Positions 41,851 to 50,626 of a DNA stretch of 64,000 nt are shown in pieces. The stretch is taken from NCBI GenBank assembly GCA_017465145.1, contig JAFTWU010000017.1:62001-126000 (forward strand), in the 5' to 3' direction. Source of the stretch: Clostridia bacterium (lineage in GTDB: Bacteria > Bacillota > Clostridia > Christensenellales > Borkfalkiaceae). The notes under the pieces are model-generated. The model searched no databases. It was not told the origin of the DNA and saw only the letters and a program-made list of their open reading frames with translations. Position 1 is the first letter of the stretch; each line of letters begins with the position of its first letter. The position numbers and the translations under genes are program-made.

Positions 41851-42701
41851 TGGCTAAAATTATTGATGGCAAATTAGTATCTACAAAAATTAAAGACGCT
41901 GTAAAAATTAAGGCAACAGAATTTGAACAAAAATTTGGCCGTAAAATTTCACTTGCCGTTGTTTTGGTGGGTAATAATCCCGCGTCTAAGGTTTACGTTG
42001 GTAACAAGGTTAAGGCTTGCGAATACGTTGGCTTTAACTCTATAGAATGTTTAATGGATGAAAATTCAACCGAAGAACAGGTAAAGGAAAAGGTTTTAGA
42101 ACTTGCTTTTAACCCTGAAATTGACGGTATTTTAGTGCAACTTCCACTTCCCAACGGTATTGATAAGAACACTATATTAAATCTTATACCCGCGGAAAAA
42201 GACGTTGACGGATTTTTGGCGGAAAACGTTGGCAGTTTATTGCTAGGTGAAGAATGTACTATTTCTTGCACACCTTATGGCGTAATGAAACTTTTAGAAC
42301 ATGAATCAATTGATTTGTGTGGTAAAAATGCCGTTGTCGTTGGCAGAAGTAATATCGTTGGCAAGCCTATGGCAGCACTACTACTTAATGCAAATTGCAC
42401 GGTAACCGTTTGCCATAGCAAAACTAAAGATATTGGCGCTGTTTGTAGCCAGGCAGATATTTTGGTTGCAGCGGTAGGTATCCCTAAATTTGTTAAAGGT
42501 GATATGGTAAAAGATGGCGCCGTTGTAATTGACGTTGGTATTAACCGTGTGGAAGGTAAACTTGTTGGTGACGTTGATTTTGAAAGCGTAGAAAAGAAAG
42601 CGTCTTTCATTACTCCCGTTCCTGGTGGCGTTGGTCCTATGACTATTGCAATGCTTATGGAAAATACTTGTGCTTGTGCTTATAGGAGAGCGCAAAAATG
42701 A
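41850..42701 (+). CDS. folD: Bifunctional methylenetetrahydrofolate dehydrogenase/cyclohydrolase FolD
   Basis: The 283-residue enzyme has VGNNPASKVYVGNKVKACE with the catalytic Lys, DGILVQLPLPNGID, the NADP fold VVGRSNIVGKPMAALL and the end motif TPVPGGVGPMTIAMLMENT. It interconverts 5,10-methylene-, methenyl- and 10-formyl-tetrahydrofolate. It overlaps ispA by 4 nt. xseA and xseB, usually placed between folD and ispA, are missing. Confidence 0.97.
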   Translation: MAKIIDGKLVSTKIKDAVKIKATEFEQKFGRKISLAVVLVGNNPASKVYVGNKVKACEYVGFNSIECLMDENSTEEQVKEKVLELAFNPEIDGILVQLPLPNGIDKNTILNLIPAEKDVDGFLAENVGSLLLGEECTISCTPYGVMKLLEHESIDLCGKNAVVVGRSNIVGKPMAALLLNANCTVTVCHSKTKDIGAVCSQADILVAAVGIPKFVKGDMVKDGAVVIDVGINRVEGKLVGDVDFESVEKKASFITPVPGGVGPMTIAMLMENTCACAYRRAQK

Positions 42702-43576
42702 TAAATTTTAATGAAAAATATAAAGAATATAGTGATTATTTTAATAGTTTTCTAGACGATTATTTTTCAAAATTAAACGATAAAGCGCCAAAACTTGTTA
42801 AAGATGCTATGGCGTACGCGATAAAAGATGGCGGAAAAAGAATTAGACCCGTTTTGTGTTTCGCAACGGCAGAAGCTTTGGGACTAAAAAAAGAAGACGT
42901 TATTTATGAAGCGCTAGCTATTGAGATGATTCACTCATATTCTCTTGTGCACGATGATTTGCCCGCAATGGATAACGATGATTTTAGGCGCGGTAAGTTT
43001 TCAACCCATAAAAAGTTTGGCGAAGCAAACGGGATATTAGCAGGTGACGCCCTTTTGAATTTAGCCTATGAAACGTGCTTAAACAAACCCGATTTCAACA
43101 CCTATGATGCTAACGCTTTGCGTGTTATAGCAGATTGCGCAGGATATTCTGGTATGATAGCTGGTCAAATATTAGACTTGGAAGCGGAAAAAGGAGGTAA
43201 AAGAGACGAAAATCTTTTATTATCCATCTATGAAAACAAAACGGGGAAATTAATTATAGCGCCCTTGCTTGCGGCATCCGCAATTTGTGGTAATAAATAT
43301 TTTGATGAACTCAAAGAACTTGGCTATAATTTAGGTATTATTTTTCAGTTTACAGATGATATTTTAGACGTTGAAGGCACGTTAACTTCTCTTGGTAAAA
43401 CCCCTAATAAAGATTTAATTAGTGACAAATTTACTTCCGTTGCTTTTTACGGGCTTGACGGGGCAAAACGTGAAAATGAAAAATACTATCAAAAATGTTT
43501 AGAAATCTTAAATAAAATTCCTAATAGTGAATTTTTAATTGGATTAGTAAATTACGTTTATTCAAGGAAATCGTAA
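42698..43576 (+). CDS. ispA: Polyprenyl (farnesyl/geranylgeranyl) diphosphate synthase
   Basis: A 292-residue trans-prenyltransferase with the first Asp-rich motif DDLPAMD at 86-92, the second, DDILD, at 220-224, and GGKRIRP at 45-51. The residues before the first motif (HSYSLVH) suit a short-chain product (C15-C20), but chain length cannot be fixed by eye. It uses IPP/DMAPP that the IspH gene in this window helps make. A terminator overlaps its stop codon. dxs, a frequent downstream neighbour, is absent. Confidence 0.95.
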   Translation: MINFNEKYKEYSDYFNSFLDDYFSKLNDKAPKLVKDAMAYAIKDGGKRIRPVLCFATAEALGLKKEDVIYEALAIEMIHSYSLVHDDLPAMDNDDFRRGKFSTHKKFGEANGILAGDALLNLAYETCLNKPDFNTYDANALRVIADCAGYSGMIAGQILDLEAEKGGKRDENLLLSIYENKTGKLIIAPLLAASAICGNKYFDELKELGYNLGIIFQFTDDILDVEGTLTSLGKTPNKDLISDKFTSVAFYGLDGAKRENEKYYQKCLEILNKIPNSEFLIGLVNYVYSRKS

Positions 43577-43597
43577 CTTTTGTTACGATTTTTTTGT
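43568..43597 (+). terminator. Terminator of the nusB-folD-ispA unit
   Basis: AAATCGTAAC pairs with GTTACGATTT and is followed by a run of T; the ispA stop codon is inside the stem. Confidence 0.88.
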
Positions 43598-43660
43598 ATT
43601 TTTTTGAATAATTATTGAAATTATTCATTTTTTATGATATCCTATAAAAAGGAGTTAAAC

Positions 43661-44479
43661 ATGAAAGCATTAATTTACGTTAATAGGGAAAAAGACCCTG
43701 AAAATATTTATTTAGAAAAGATTAAAACTATTCTAAATAATGCTAAAATGGACAGTCAAGTTATTAACGACAATAATTTTGAAGATACTATTTCGGCAGA
43801 CGTTTTATTCGTTTTAGGCGGGGACGGTACGATTTTATGTGTAACAGAGTTTGCAACTAGAAATAATATTCCAATTATTGGTTTTAACGTTGGTAAACTT
43901 GGTTTTTTAACCGAATTTGAACTATGCGAAATGCAAACTGCAATCGATATGTTTAAAAACGGTGAACTTGTTGTTGATACAAGATTAACTATGCGCGCTG
44001 AATATAACGGAAACACTTATTTTGCGCTTAATGACGTAGTTGTTCAACGCGTTTATATTGAACAACCCAATAACCGCATTATTTCCGTTGGCGTTGCAAT
44101 TGACGATAATAAAGTTGACGAATACGTGGGTGAAGGGGTATTAGTTACTTCTCCAACGGGCTCTACGGCATTTTCTTTTGCTGCAGGCGGTTCTATTTTA
44201 GCACCGGGGACTAAGGCTTTTTCCGTAACGCCTATTGCATCGCACTCTTTTAATAATAGAACGGTTGTGTTTTCATCATCTTGTAACTGTTCTTTAACGC
44301 TATTAAATAGTGGTACGGCAGGACTTTTTATTGATGGTAGATTTGTTGGACTTTTAGATAAAAATTCGCCCGTTAAGGTTACGGAATCTTCAATTTCCGC
44401 AATTTTTTTAAGAAGACCAAACTATGATTTTTATAAGATTTTATTTAATAAATTAAAGGATTCTAGACCTAAAATTTAG
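43661..44479 (+). CDS. nadK: NAD kinase
   Basis: This 272-residue protein has the NADK signature GGDGTIL at 53-59 and NVGKLGFLTEF shortly after. The second motif VTSPTGSTAFSFAAGG and an 'LRRPNYDFY' C-terminus follow. It phosphorylates NAD to NADP. The start at 43661 follows AAAAGGAG; an in-frame ATG at 43634 is less likely. argR follows within 20 nt and recN after it, a conserved Firmicutes order. Confidence 0.96.
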   Translation: MKALIYVNREKDPENIYLEKIKTILNNAKMDSQVINDNNFEDTISADVLFVLGGDGTILCVTEFATRNNIPIIGFNVGKLGFLTEFELCEMQTAIDMFKNGELVVDTRLTMRAEYNGNTYFALNDVVVQRVYIEQPNNRIISVGVAIDDNKVDEYVGEGVLVTSPTGSTAFSFAAGGSILAPGTKAFSVTPIASHSFNNRTVVFSSSCNCSLTLLNSGTAGLFIDGRFVGLLDKNSPVKVTESSISAIFLRRPNYDFYKILFNKLKDSRPKI

Positions 44480-44496
44480 GGGATATGGTGTTAAAT

Positions 44497-44943
44497 ATGA
44501 CAAAAAAACAACGACTTGAAAAGATTTTATCTTTAATTGAAGAAGAAGAATTTTCCACACAAGAAGAACTTACTGATAAATTAAACGAACTTGGTTATAA
44601 CGTTTCTCAAGCAACCGTATCTAGAGATATTAACGAATTAAATCTTAAAAAAGATGCAGGGAAATCTAGAAAAGTAAAATACGTTAAGCAATTAAAAGTT
44701 CAACCTCAAGTTTCAGATAAAATAATAGACCTATATAAAAACATTGCCTTATCGGTTACTTCGGCTAACAATTTAGTAATTATAAGAACTTTAATCGGCA
44801 ACGGTAATTCTGCTGGTGTTGCCATTGACGCTATGCACTTTCCACAAATTTTGGGAACTGTTGCGGGTGATGATACCTTGTTAATCGTTACAAAAACTGA
44901 AAAAGACGCGGAGTCTCTTGTTAAAACTTTAAGGGAAATTTAA
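44497..44943 (+). CDS. argR: Arginine repressor ArgR/AhrC
   Basis: From the ATG at 44497 the protein has 148 residues; an in-frame ATG at 44485 would add VLN but is too close to the GGGG ribosome binding site. The N-terminal winged helix contains SQATVSRDINELNL, the DNA-reading helix. The C-terminal hexamerisation domain has AIDAMHFPQILGTVAGDDTLL, with the arginine-binding GDD. It may control arginine or proline-type metabolism genes; no obvious ARG box was recognised in the window. It overlaps recN by one base. Confidence 0.95.
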   Translation: MTKKQRLEKILSLIEEEEFSTQEELTDKLNELGYNVSQATVSRDINELNLKKDAGKSRKVKYVKQLKVQPQVSDKIIDLYKNIALSVTSANNLVIIRTLIGNGNSAGVAIDAMHFPQILGTVAGDDTLLIVTKTEKDAESLVKTLREI

Positions 44944-46646
44944 TGTTAAAAAAATTAGTTATTAATAGCATTGCTATAATTGATCACGCTGAAATAGAGT
45001 TTTCTAGTGGTCTTAATATTATGTCGGGTGAAACGGGCGCTGGTAAGTCGGTTATTTTAGAATCGCTTAACTTTGTGCTTGGCTCTAAAGCCGACAAATC
45101 TTTTATTCGTTCTGGCGAAAACGCATGTTCCGTTACCGCTATTTTTGACGTTGAAAATAATTTGGAAATTCAATCCGTATTTACTGATTTAGATATGGAT
45201 ATTGATGATGAACTTATTATCACAAGAAAATTAACTGTAGAAGGTAAATCATCAATAAAAGTTAACGGCGAAACAGTAACTGTTGGTATGCTTAGAAAAT
45301 TTACTTCGATTTTAGTTGACGTTTTTGGGCAAAGCAAACATTTTTGGCTTTTAAACGTTAGTAATCAACTTGCTTTAATTGATGATTGTGGCGGGGAAGA
45401 AAACGCTAAAATTAAGGCTCAACTAAAGGATAAATATAAGCAATATAAAGACGTTTTATCACAACTTGATGAACTTGGCGGTGATGAATCACATAGATTA
45501 ATGCGTCTTGACGTTTTAAATTATCAAATTGACGAAATCGAAAAGTGCGACCTAAAAGAAAATGAAGAACAAGAACTTTTAGATTTAAGAACAAAAATAA
45601 ATAACCGCGAAAAGATTTTTTGTGCGCTTAATACTTTGAAAGAAAGTATTTCAGGTGAAGGCGGTGTAAGTGATATTTTATCCAATTCTTCACGCGCATA
45701 TTTGCCAATTCTTAATACTTCTGAAGAATTTACCGCACTTTTTGATAGAATTCAAGGATTAATTAGTGAAGCCGACGATATATCTTCAGTTGCTGATAAT
45801 ATCTTAAACGGCTTTGACGATATAGATTTTGACCCAAATTACGTGGAATCTAGGCTTGATTTAATTAAACGTATAAAGAAGAAATATGGCAACGATTACG
45901 CTGAAATTATGAGTTTTTTAGACGATGCCATTAAGGAAAAAGATCGTTTAGAAAACTTTAACGTTTTAGCCGATAAGCTTTTAATAGAAAAAGTTGAGCT
46001 AGAAAAATCTTTATATAATTTATACCTTGATTTATCAAAAACAAGGCAAAAAACGGCTAAATCTTTTGCTAAAAACGTTCAAAACGAGCTTAAAGAACTT
46101 GGTATGGATAAGGCTGAGTTTACCGTTCAATTTGATGAATTAGCTGGCGCAGATGATTGTTTATTTAATTCCGCAAACGGCATTGACAACATGGAATTTT
46201 ACTTTACCGCAAACGTTGGCGAGCCCTTAAAATCATTGTCTTCTATAATTAGTGGTGGTGAATTAAGTAGATTCATGCTTGCAATAAAAGCCCAAACGGC
46301 TAAATATAATAACGTTTCTACATTTATTTTTGATGAAATTGATTCTGGTATCAGTGGTAACGTTGCACGCGTTGTTGCTGAAAAATTTGTAAAAATTTCT
46401 TTAGATGCTCAAGTAATTGCAATTACTCATTTACCGCAAATTTCGGCTATGGGTGATAGCAACTATCTTATTTCTAAGTCGGTTATAGATGGAAAAACCA
46501 TTTCTACCGTTAAACAACTAAATGCTGAAGAAAAGGTTAACGAAGTTATAAGGCTTGTTGGCGGAGATGAATCTAACGTTTCAGCTAGAGCGTTGGCAAA
46601 TGACCTTATACAAAACGCAAACCAATTTAAACTTAACAATAAATAG
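44943..46646 (+). CDS. recN: DNA repair protein RecN
   Basis: The 567-residue SMC-like protein has Walker A GETGAGKS at 29-36, two coiled-coil stretches (about 155-225 and 315-375), the ABC signature LSSIISGGELSRFMLAIK and Walker B TFIFDEIDSGISG. RecN acts early in double-strand break repair. In many bacteria recN is under LexA; no CAAAC-N4-GTTTG site like that at lexA was found immediately upstream. A terminator follows. Confidence 0.97.
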   Translation: MLKKLVINSIAIIDHAEIEFSSGLNIMSGETGAGKSVILESLNFVLGSKADKSFIRSGENACSVTAIFDVENNLEIQSVFTDLDMDIDDELIITRKLTVEGKSSIKVNGETVTVGMLRKFTSILVDVFGQSKHFWLLNVSNQLALIDDCGGEENAKIKAQLKDKYKQYKDVLSQLDELGGDESHRLMRLDVLNYQIDEIEKCDLKENEEQELLDLRTKINNREKIFCALNTLKESISGEGGVSDILSNSSRAYLPILNTSEEFTALFDRIQGLISEADDISSVADNILNGFDDIDFDPNYVESRLDLIKRIKKKYGNDYAEIMSFLDDAIKEKDRLENFNVLADKLLIEKVELEKSLYNLYLDLSKTRQKTAKSFAKNVQNELKELGMDKAEFTVQFDELAGADDCLFNSANGIDNMEFYFTANVGEPLKSLSSIISGGELSRFMLAIKAQTAKYNNVSTFIFDEIDSGISGNVARVVAEKFVKISLDAQVIAITHLPQISAMGDSNYLISKSVIDGKTISTVKQLNAEEKVNEVIRLVGGDESNVSARALANDLIQNANQFKLNNK

Positions 46647-46660
46647 AAAGTTAACAATTA

Positions 46661-46687
46661 AAGCACCGCTATAAGCGGTGTTTTTTT
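46661..46687 (+). terminator. Terminator after recN
   Basis: CACCGCT pairs with AGCGGTG around 3 nt and is followed by seven T. Confidence 0.88.
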
Positions 46688-46733
46688 GTATAAATTATTT
46701 TTAATTGCAAATTATAGTTTAAGCGGTGATTTT

Positions 46734-47735
46734 ATGAAGAAATTCTTAAAAGTTTTTTTAATTTGCTTATTTGCGATTGCATTTATACCCTTAAACAATA
46801 TATATAGTTCATATGCATTTAATACTAACGCTAACGATAAACTCTATTTAGGCGGTTTTACTGCGGGTTTTTCCGTTCATACGCGCGGTGCATACGTTAT
46901 GGGGATATGCGATGTAGTAGATAAAGATGGAAATATAAAATCTCCTTCAAAAGAAGCGGGAATTTGTGTTGGCGACGTTATTTTATCTATTGACGGTATA
47001 GAAGTTAATAATGCCTTAGATATTGAAAAGATTCTTAAAGATACGTCTACTAAAATTGTCGTGCTGGAAAGACAAGGTGAGAGTGTCGTTGGTAATCTTA
47101 CTCCTATTAAAGACGTAGCTGGTAAAATTAAAATGGGTGTTTTTATTCGTGATGGAATTAACGGTATAGGTACTGTTACTTATATAAAAGGCGATAGATT
47201 TGCATCGCTTGGGCACCCAATTTTAAGTGAAGAAGGTACAATTTTACCTATTATTAACGGTGATATTTATAAATGTAATATTTCAGGTGTTCATAAGGGC
47301 GAAAGAGGAACTGCGGGAGAACTAAGGGGCGTATTTATAAAAAATAATTCAATAGGTTCCGTAGATAAAAACCTTATATGTGGGGTATACGGATGTTGCA
47401 ACGATATAAATTTTGATTATGATAACTTAATTGAAGTTGAAACGGGTGTGGCGCAGATTGGTGATGCTAAAATTTACTGTACGATTGAAGGTAACAAGCC
47501 TTGTTTTTACGATATTTCGATAGTTAAAACGGATTTTGGAACAAAGCAGGATAAAAACCTAGTAGTTAAGGTAACTGACGATAACTTGCTTAAAATAACA
47601 GGCGGTATAGTGCAAGGCATGAGTGGTAGTCCTATTGTTCAAAATGGTAAGTTAGTTGGTGCAATTACGCACGTTTTTTTAAATGATCCAACACGTGGCT
47701 TTGGTATTATGATAGAAAATATGATTAATAATTAA
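46734..47735 (+). CDS. spoIVB: SpoIVB serine peptidase (S55)
   Basis: From the start at 46734, preceded by GCGGTGA, the protein has 333 residues. An N-terminal membrane signal/anchor (1-24) leads to a PDZ domain at about 60-125 (GICVGDVILSIDGIEV). The S55 domain follows, with His161 in ASLGHPI and the catalytic Ser299 in QGMSGSPI. SpoIVB is secreted by the forespore and triggers pro-sigma-K processing. In Bacillus and many Clostridia spo0A comes next; here a dacF gene does. Confidence 0.96.
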   Translation: MKKFLKVFLICLFAIAFIPLNNIYSSYAFNTNANDKLYLGGFTAGFSVHTRGAYVMGICDVVDKDGNIKSPSKEAGICVGDVILSIDGIEVNNALDIEKILKDTSTKIVVLERQGESVVGNLTPIKDVAGKIKMGVFIRDGINGIGTVTYIKGDRFASLGHPILSEEGTILPIINGDIYKCNISGVHKGERGTAGELRGVFIKNNSIGSVDKNLICGVYGCCNDINFDYDNLIEVETGVAQIGDAKIYCTIEGNKPCFYDISIVKTDFGTKQDKNLVVKVTDDNLLKITGGIVQGMSGSPIVQNGKLVGAITHVFLNDPTRGFGIMIENMINN

Positions 47736-47757
47736 AATCAAGCTAATTTAACATTGA

Positions 47758-47772
47758 TTATGTGTGACATAA
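47758..47772. promoter_or_regulatory. Palindrome TTATGTGTGACATAA, copy 4
   Basis: One base from the perfect palindrome at 2612. It lies in the spoIVB-dacF gap, 50 bp before the dacF ATG. Confidence 0.4.
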
Positions 47773-47824
47773 TGAATAATTTTTATAATAATACAGAAAA
47801 TATTTTTGTAAAAAGGAGTTTTTT

Positions 47825-49027
47825 ATGAAAAAGTATTCTGTATTTTTTATATTTCTTGCTTTTATTATTACAATCGGTTGTTTTACGGGTATTAATAGTA
47901 AAAGAAGTGCAAATGCATATTATAAAAACGATGAGATTAAATCGGAAAAAATTATTGATTCTAAATGTAAGTCTGCTTTTGTCATGGACGCCATGACTAA
48001 TACGCCTATTTTTAGCAATAACGAAATGGAAAAAAGACCAATTGCAAGTATGTGTAAAATTATGACGTTAATATTATGTTTTGAAGAAATTGATAACGGC
48101 AATCTTTCATTAGATGATAATATTTGTGTTAGTGATAACGCCGCAGGTATGGGTGGTTCGCAAGTTTTTTTAGAATCTAACGCTGGATATCCCGCTAATG
48201 AACTTATTAAAAGTATTGTTGTAGCATCGGCAAATGATTCTTGCGTTGCTATGGCGGAAAAAATTTGCGGTAGCGAAGACGTTTTTGTTGAAAAAATGAA
48301 CGAAAAAGCAAAAGAGCTTGGTATGGATAATACGTGTTTTGTTAATTGCACGGGTTTACCAAAAGCAGGGCAATATTCTTGTGCTAAAGACGTTGCAACA
48401 ATGTTTTCTAAATTATTAACTTTTAAGGATTATTATAAATTTTCAAAAATTTGGATGGATAAAATCTCGCACCCTAACGATAGAGTTACTGAAATTTCAA
48501 ACACTAATAAATTAATAAGATTTTATAAAGGTTGCGACGGTGGTAAAACGGGATACACAAGTGAAGCGGGGCATTGTTTAGCGGCATCAGCTTTCCGTGA
48601 TGGCACAAGACTAGTTGCCGTTGTTATAGGTGCACCCGATAGTAAAACAAGATTTAGCGAAGTTTCTTCAATGTTTAACTATGGATTTGCTAACTATACA
48701 ACTAAAAAAATAGTTGATGATAGCCGTCCGCTTAAGTTATCAGTTAACGTAGAAAAGGGGAAACAAGATTATGTTCAAGTTAAGGCGGAAAAATCGTTAT
48801 TTTCATTTTGTAAAAAGAACGAAAAACGTGCTTTTGAATTCACTTTTGAACCTTTAGATAAAATTAAAGCGCCTATTTGCAAGGGTGATTACGTTGGAAA
48901 ACTTATCGTATTTGAGAACGGTGTTGAAATTGATTGTGTTAACGTTTTGGCTGATGAAGACGTGCAAGCTAAAACCTATTTTGACACCCTTTCGGATATA
49001 GCGGATAATTGGTCGTTAATTGGCTAA
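47825..49027 (+). CDS. dacF: D-alanyl-D-alanine carboxypeptidase (PBP5/DacF family)
   Basis: The 400-residue exported protein has a signal sequence (~1-31) and the penicillin-binding triad: S75-x-x-K78 (ASMCKIM), S135-A-N137 and K241-T-G (GGKTGYTSEAG). A C-terminal beta domain follows at about 285-385. It removes the terminal D-Ala from muropeptides. After spoIVB, a spore cortex role is plausible. A second gene of this family lies at 53143. AAAAGGAG precedes the ATG. Confidence 0.94.
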   Translation: MKKYSVFFIFLAFIITIGCFTGINSKRSANAYYKNDEIKSEKIIDSKCKSAFVMDAMTNTPIFSNNEMEKRPIASMCKIMTLILCFEEIDNGNLSLDDNICVSDNAAGMGGSQVFLESNAGYPANELIKSIVVASANDSCVAMAEKICGSEDVFVEKMNEKAKELGMDNTCFVNCTGLPKAGQYSCAKDVATMFSKLLTFKDYYKFSKIWMDKISHPNDRVTEISNTNKLIRFYKGCDGGKTGYTSEAGHCLAASAFRDGTRLVAVVIGAPDSKTRFSEVSSMFNYGFANYTTKKIVDDSRPLKLSVNVEKGKQDYVQVKAEKSLFSFCKKNEKRAFEFTFEPLDKIKAPICKGDYVGKLIVFENGVEIDCVNVLADEDVQAKTYFDTLSDIADNWSLIG

Positions 49028-49047
49028 AATATTTATCGATTTAAATT

Positions 49048-49080
49048 AAGGCAAGTGTTTAGTGCTTGCCTTTATTTTTT
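49048..49080 (+). terminator. Terminator of dacF
   Basis: AAGGCAAG pairs with CTTGCCTT, followed by a T-rich run. Confidence 0.8.
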
Positions 49081-49093
49081 ATATTAAACGTAT

Positions 49094-49168
49094 AAGTATT
49101 TATTAAATACTTGTTAAGTATTTCTTTAAGTATATACTATTGACTTTTATATCTTTTTTTTGTAAAAT
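49094..49168 (+). promoter_or_regulatory. lysA promoter with upstream AAGTATTT repeats
   Basis: TTGACT (49140-49145), 17-nt spacer and TAAAAT (49163-49168) form the promoter. Upstream, AAGTATTT-ATT-AAATACTT (49094-49112) is a perfect inverted repeat. Further half-sites lie at 49116 (AAGTATTT) and 49128 (AAGTATAT), possibly binding sites for a regulator. No lysine riboswitch was recognised. Confidence 0.55.
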
Positions 49169-49200
49169 TATTAAAAGTAAATTTTTATAGAGTAAAACAT

Positions 49201-50505
49201 ATGAACGAAAGAAAGACGTTAAAATTTAATGAAAGCGGTCATCTTATTATTGGTGGTGTTAAGGCAAGCGACCTTGCAAAAAAATACGGCACGCCTTTAT
49301 ACGTTATGGATAAAGCGCATATTATAAACGTATGTAAAGCTTTTGATAACGCGCTTAAATCGGAATATGGCGACGGTATGATTGCATATGCATCTAAAGC
49401 CTTTTCATGTAAGGAAATTTATCGTATTGTAAACTCCGTTGGTATTGGTTGTGACGTTGTTTCCGGTGGGGAATTGTATACCGCTCAAAGCGTTGATTTT
49501 CCATCTGAAAAGATTATTTTTCACGGTAATAATAAAACCATTGAAGAACTAAAATATGCGCTTGAATGTAAAGTAAAATACGTTGTTATTGATTCTTTAT
49601 CTGAAGCGGAAGACCTAGATTTTATTTGCCAAAATAAAGGTATCGTTCAAGACGTTTTAATTAGGGTAAACCCAGGTGTAGAAGCTCACACTCACCACTA
49701 TATTCAAACGGCAAAAATTGATTCCAAATTTGGTTTTGCAATAGCGGATGGTTCTGCTGTTACGGCTGTTAAAAAAGTTTCATCTTACAAAAATCTTAAT
49801 CTTGTTGGTTTACATTGTCATATTGGTTCGCAAATTTTTGAACGTAAATCATTTAGTATTGCAGTTGACAAAATGACTGATTTTTACAAGCAAATTCGCG
49901 ATTCTTTAGGTTTGGAATTTAGCGTTCTTAATCTTGGCGGTGGCTTTGGTATATATTACACCGATGAAGATAAAAAATATACTGTTGAAGACTATACTGA
50001 TTACGTTGTGAATATTGCACGTGAACTTAAAAAAGCAATAGATTCTAAAGGTATCAAAAAGCCTTACTTGATTTTAGAACCCGGTAGGTCAATTGTTGGT
50101 GAAGCCGGCATTACTCTTTATACCGTTGGCAGAATTAAGGAAATAAAGGGTATAAAAAACTACCTATCAATAGATGGCGGTATGTTCGACAATCCAAGAT
50201 TTGCACTTTATCAGGCAAAATATAGCGTTGTTCCCGTTGACAAAGGATTAGAAAAACCATCTAAAGTCTATACTTTGGCAGGTAAATGTTGTGAAAGTGG
50301 CGATATTATTGCTGAAGATTGTAATTTGCCTGTTATGACAAGTGGTGATATAGTCGCTGTTCTTTCAACGGGTGCGTATAACTATTCAATGGCAAGTAAT
50401 TATAACAGAAACCGCATTCCCGCAGTCGTTATGGTAGAAGACGGAAAAGATTATTTGGCAGTTAAGCCCCAAACTTTTGATGACGTTATTAGAAACGACT
50501 TATAA
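49201..50505 (+). CDS. lysA: Diaminopimelate decarboxylase
   Basis: This 434-residue fold-III PLP enzyme has the PLP lysine in YASKAFSCKE (~65), HCHIGSQIF near 210, LNLGGGFGIYY and the EPGRSIVGEAG motif, plus KCCESGDIIAED and the C-terminal GAYNYSMASNYN. It converts meso-diaminopimelate to lysine. It has its own promoter and terminator. Confidence 0.97.
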   Translation: MNERKTLKFNESGHLIIGGVKASDLAKKYGTPLYVMDKAHIINVCKAFDNALKSEYGDGMIAYASKAFSCKEIYRIVNSVGIGCDVVSGGELYTAQSVDFPSEKIIFHGNNKTIEELKYALECKVKYVVIDSLSEAEDLDFICQNKGIVQDVLIRVNPGVEAHTHHYIQTAKIDSKFGFAIADGSAVTAVKKVSSYKNLNLVGLHCHIGSQIFERKSFSIAVDKMTDFYKQIRDSLGLEFSVLNLGGGFGIYYTDEDKKYTVEDYTDYVVNIARELKKAIDSKGIKKPYLILEPGRSIVGEAGITLYTVGRIKEIKGIKNYLSIDGGMFDNPRFALYQAKYSVVPVDKGLEKPSKVYTLAGKCCESGDIIAEDCNLPVMTSGDIVAVLSTGAYNYSMASNYNRNRIPAVVMVEDGKDYLAVKPQTFDDVIRNDL

Positions 50506-50511
50506 TAAACG

Positions 50512-50540
50512 AAAACCCGCTTTTTAGTGGGTTTTTCTTG
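50512..50540 (+). terminator. Terminator of lysA
   Basis: AAAACCCGC pairs with GTGGGTTTT (one wobble) and is followed by T. Confidence 0.8.
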
Positions 50541-50626
50541 CTTTTTGTATATTTTTATTATATAATAATAAAAAATGACGTAGTTGCTGAAAAAATATAG
50601 GGCAAATTGTATAAGGTAATTATAAA

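Noticed and set aside
49028..49200. Lysine riboswitch at lysA
   Set aside because: The leader after the promoter is about 30 nt, too short for the L-box aptamer.
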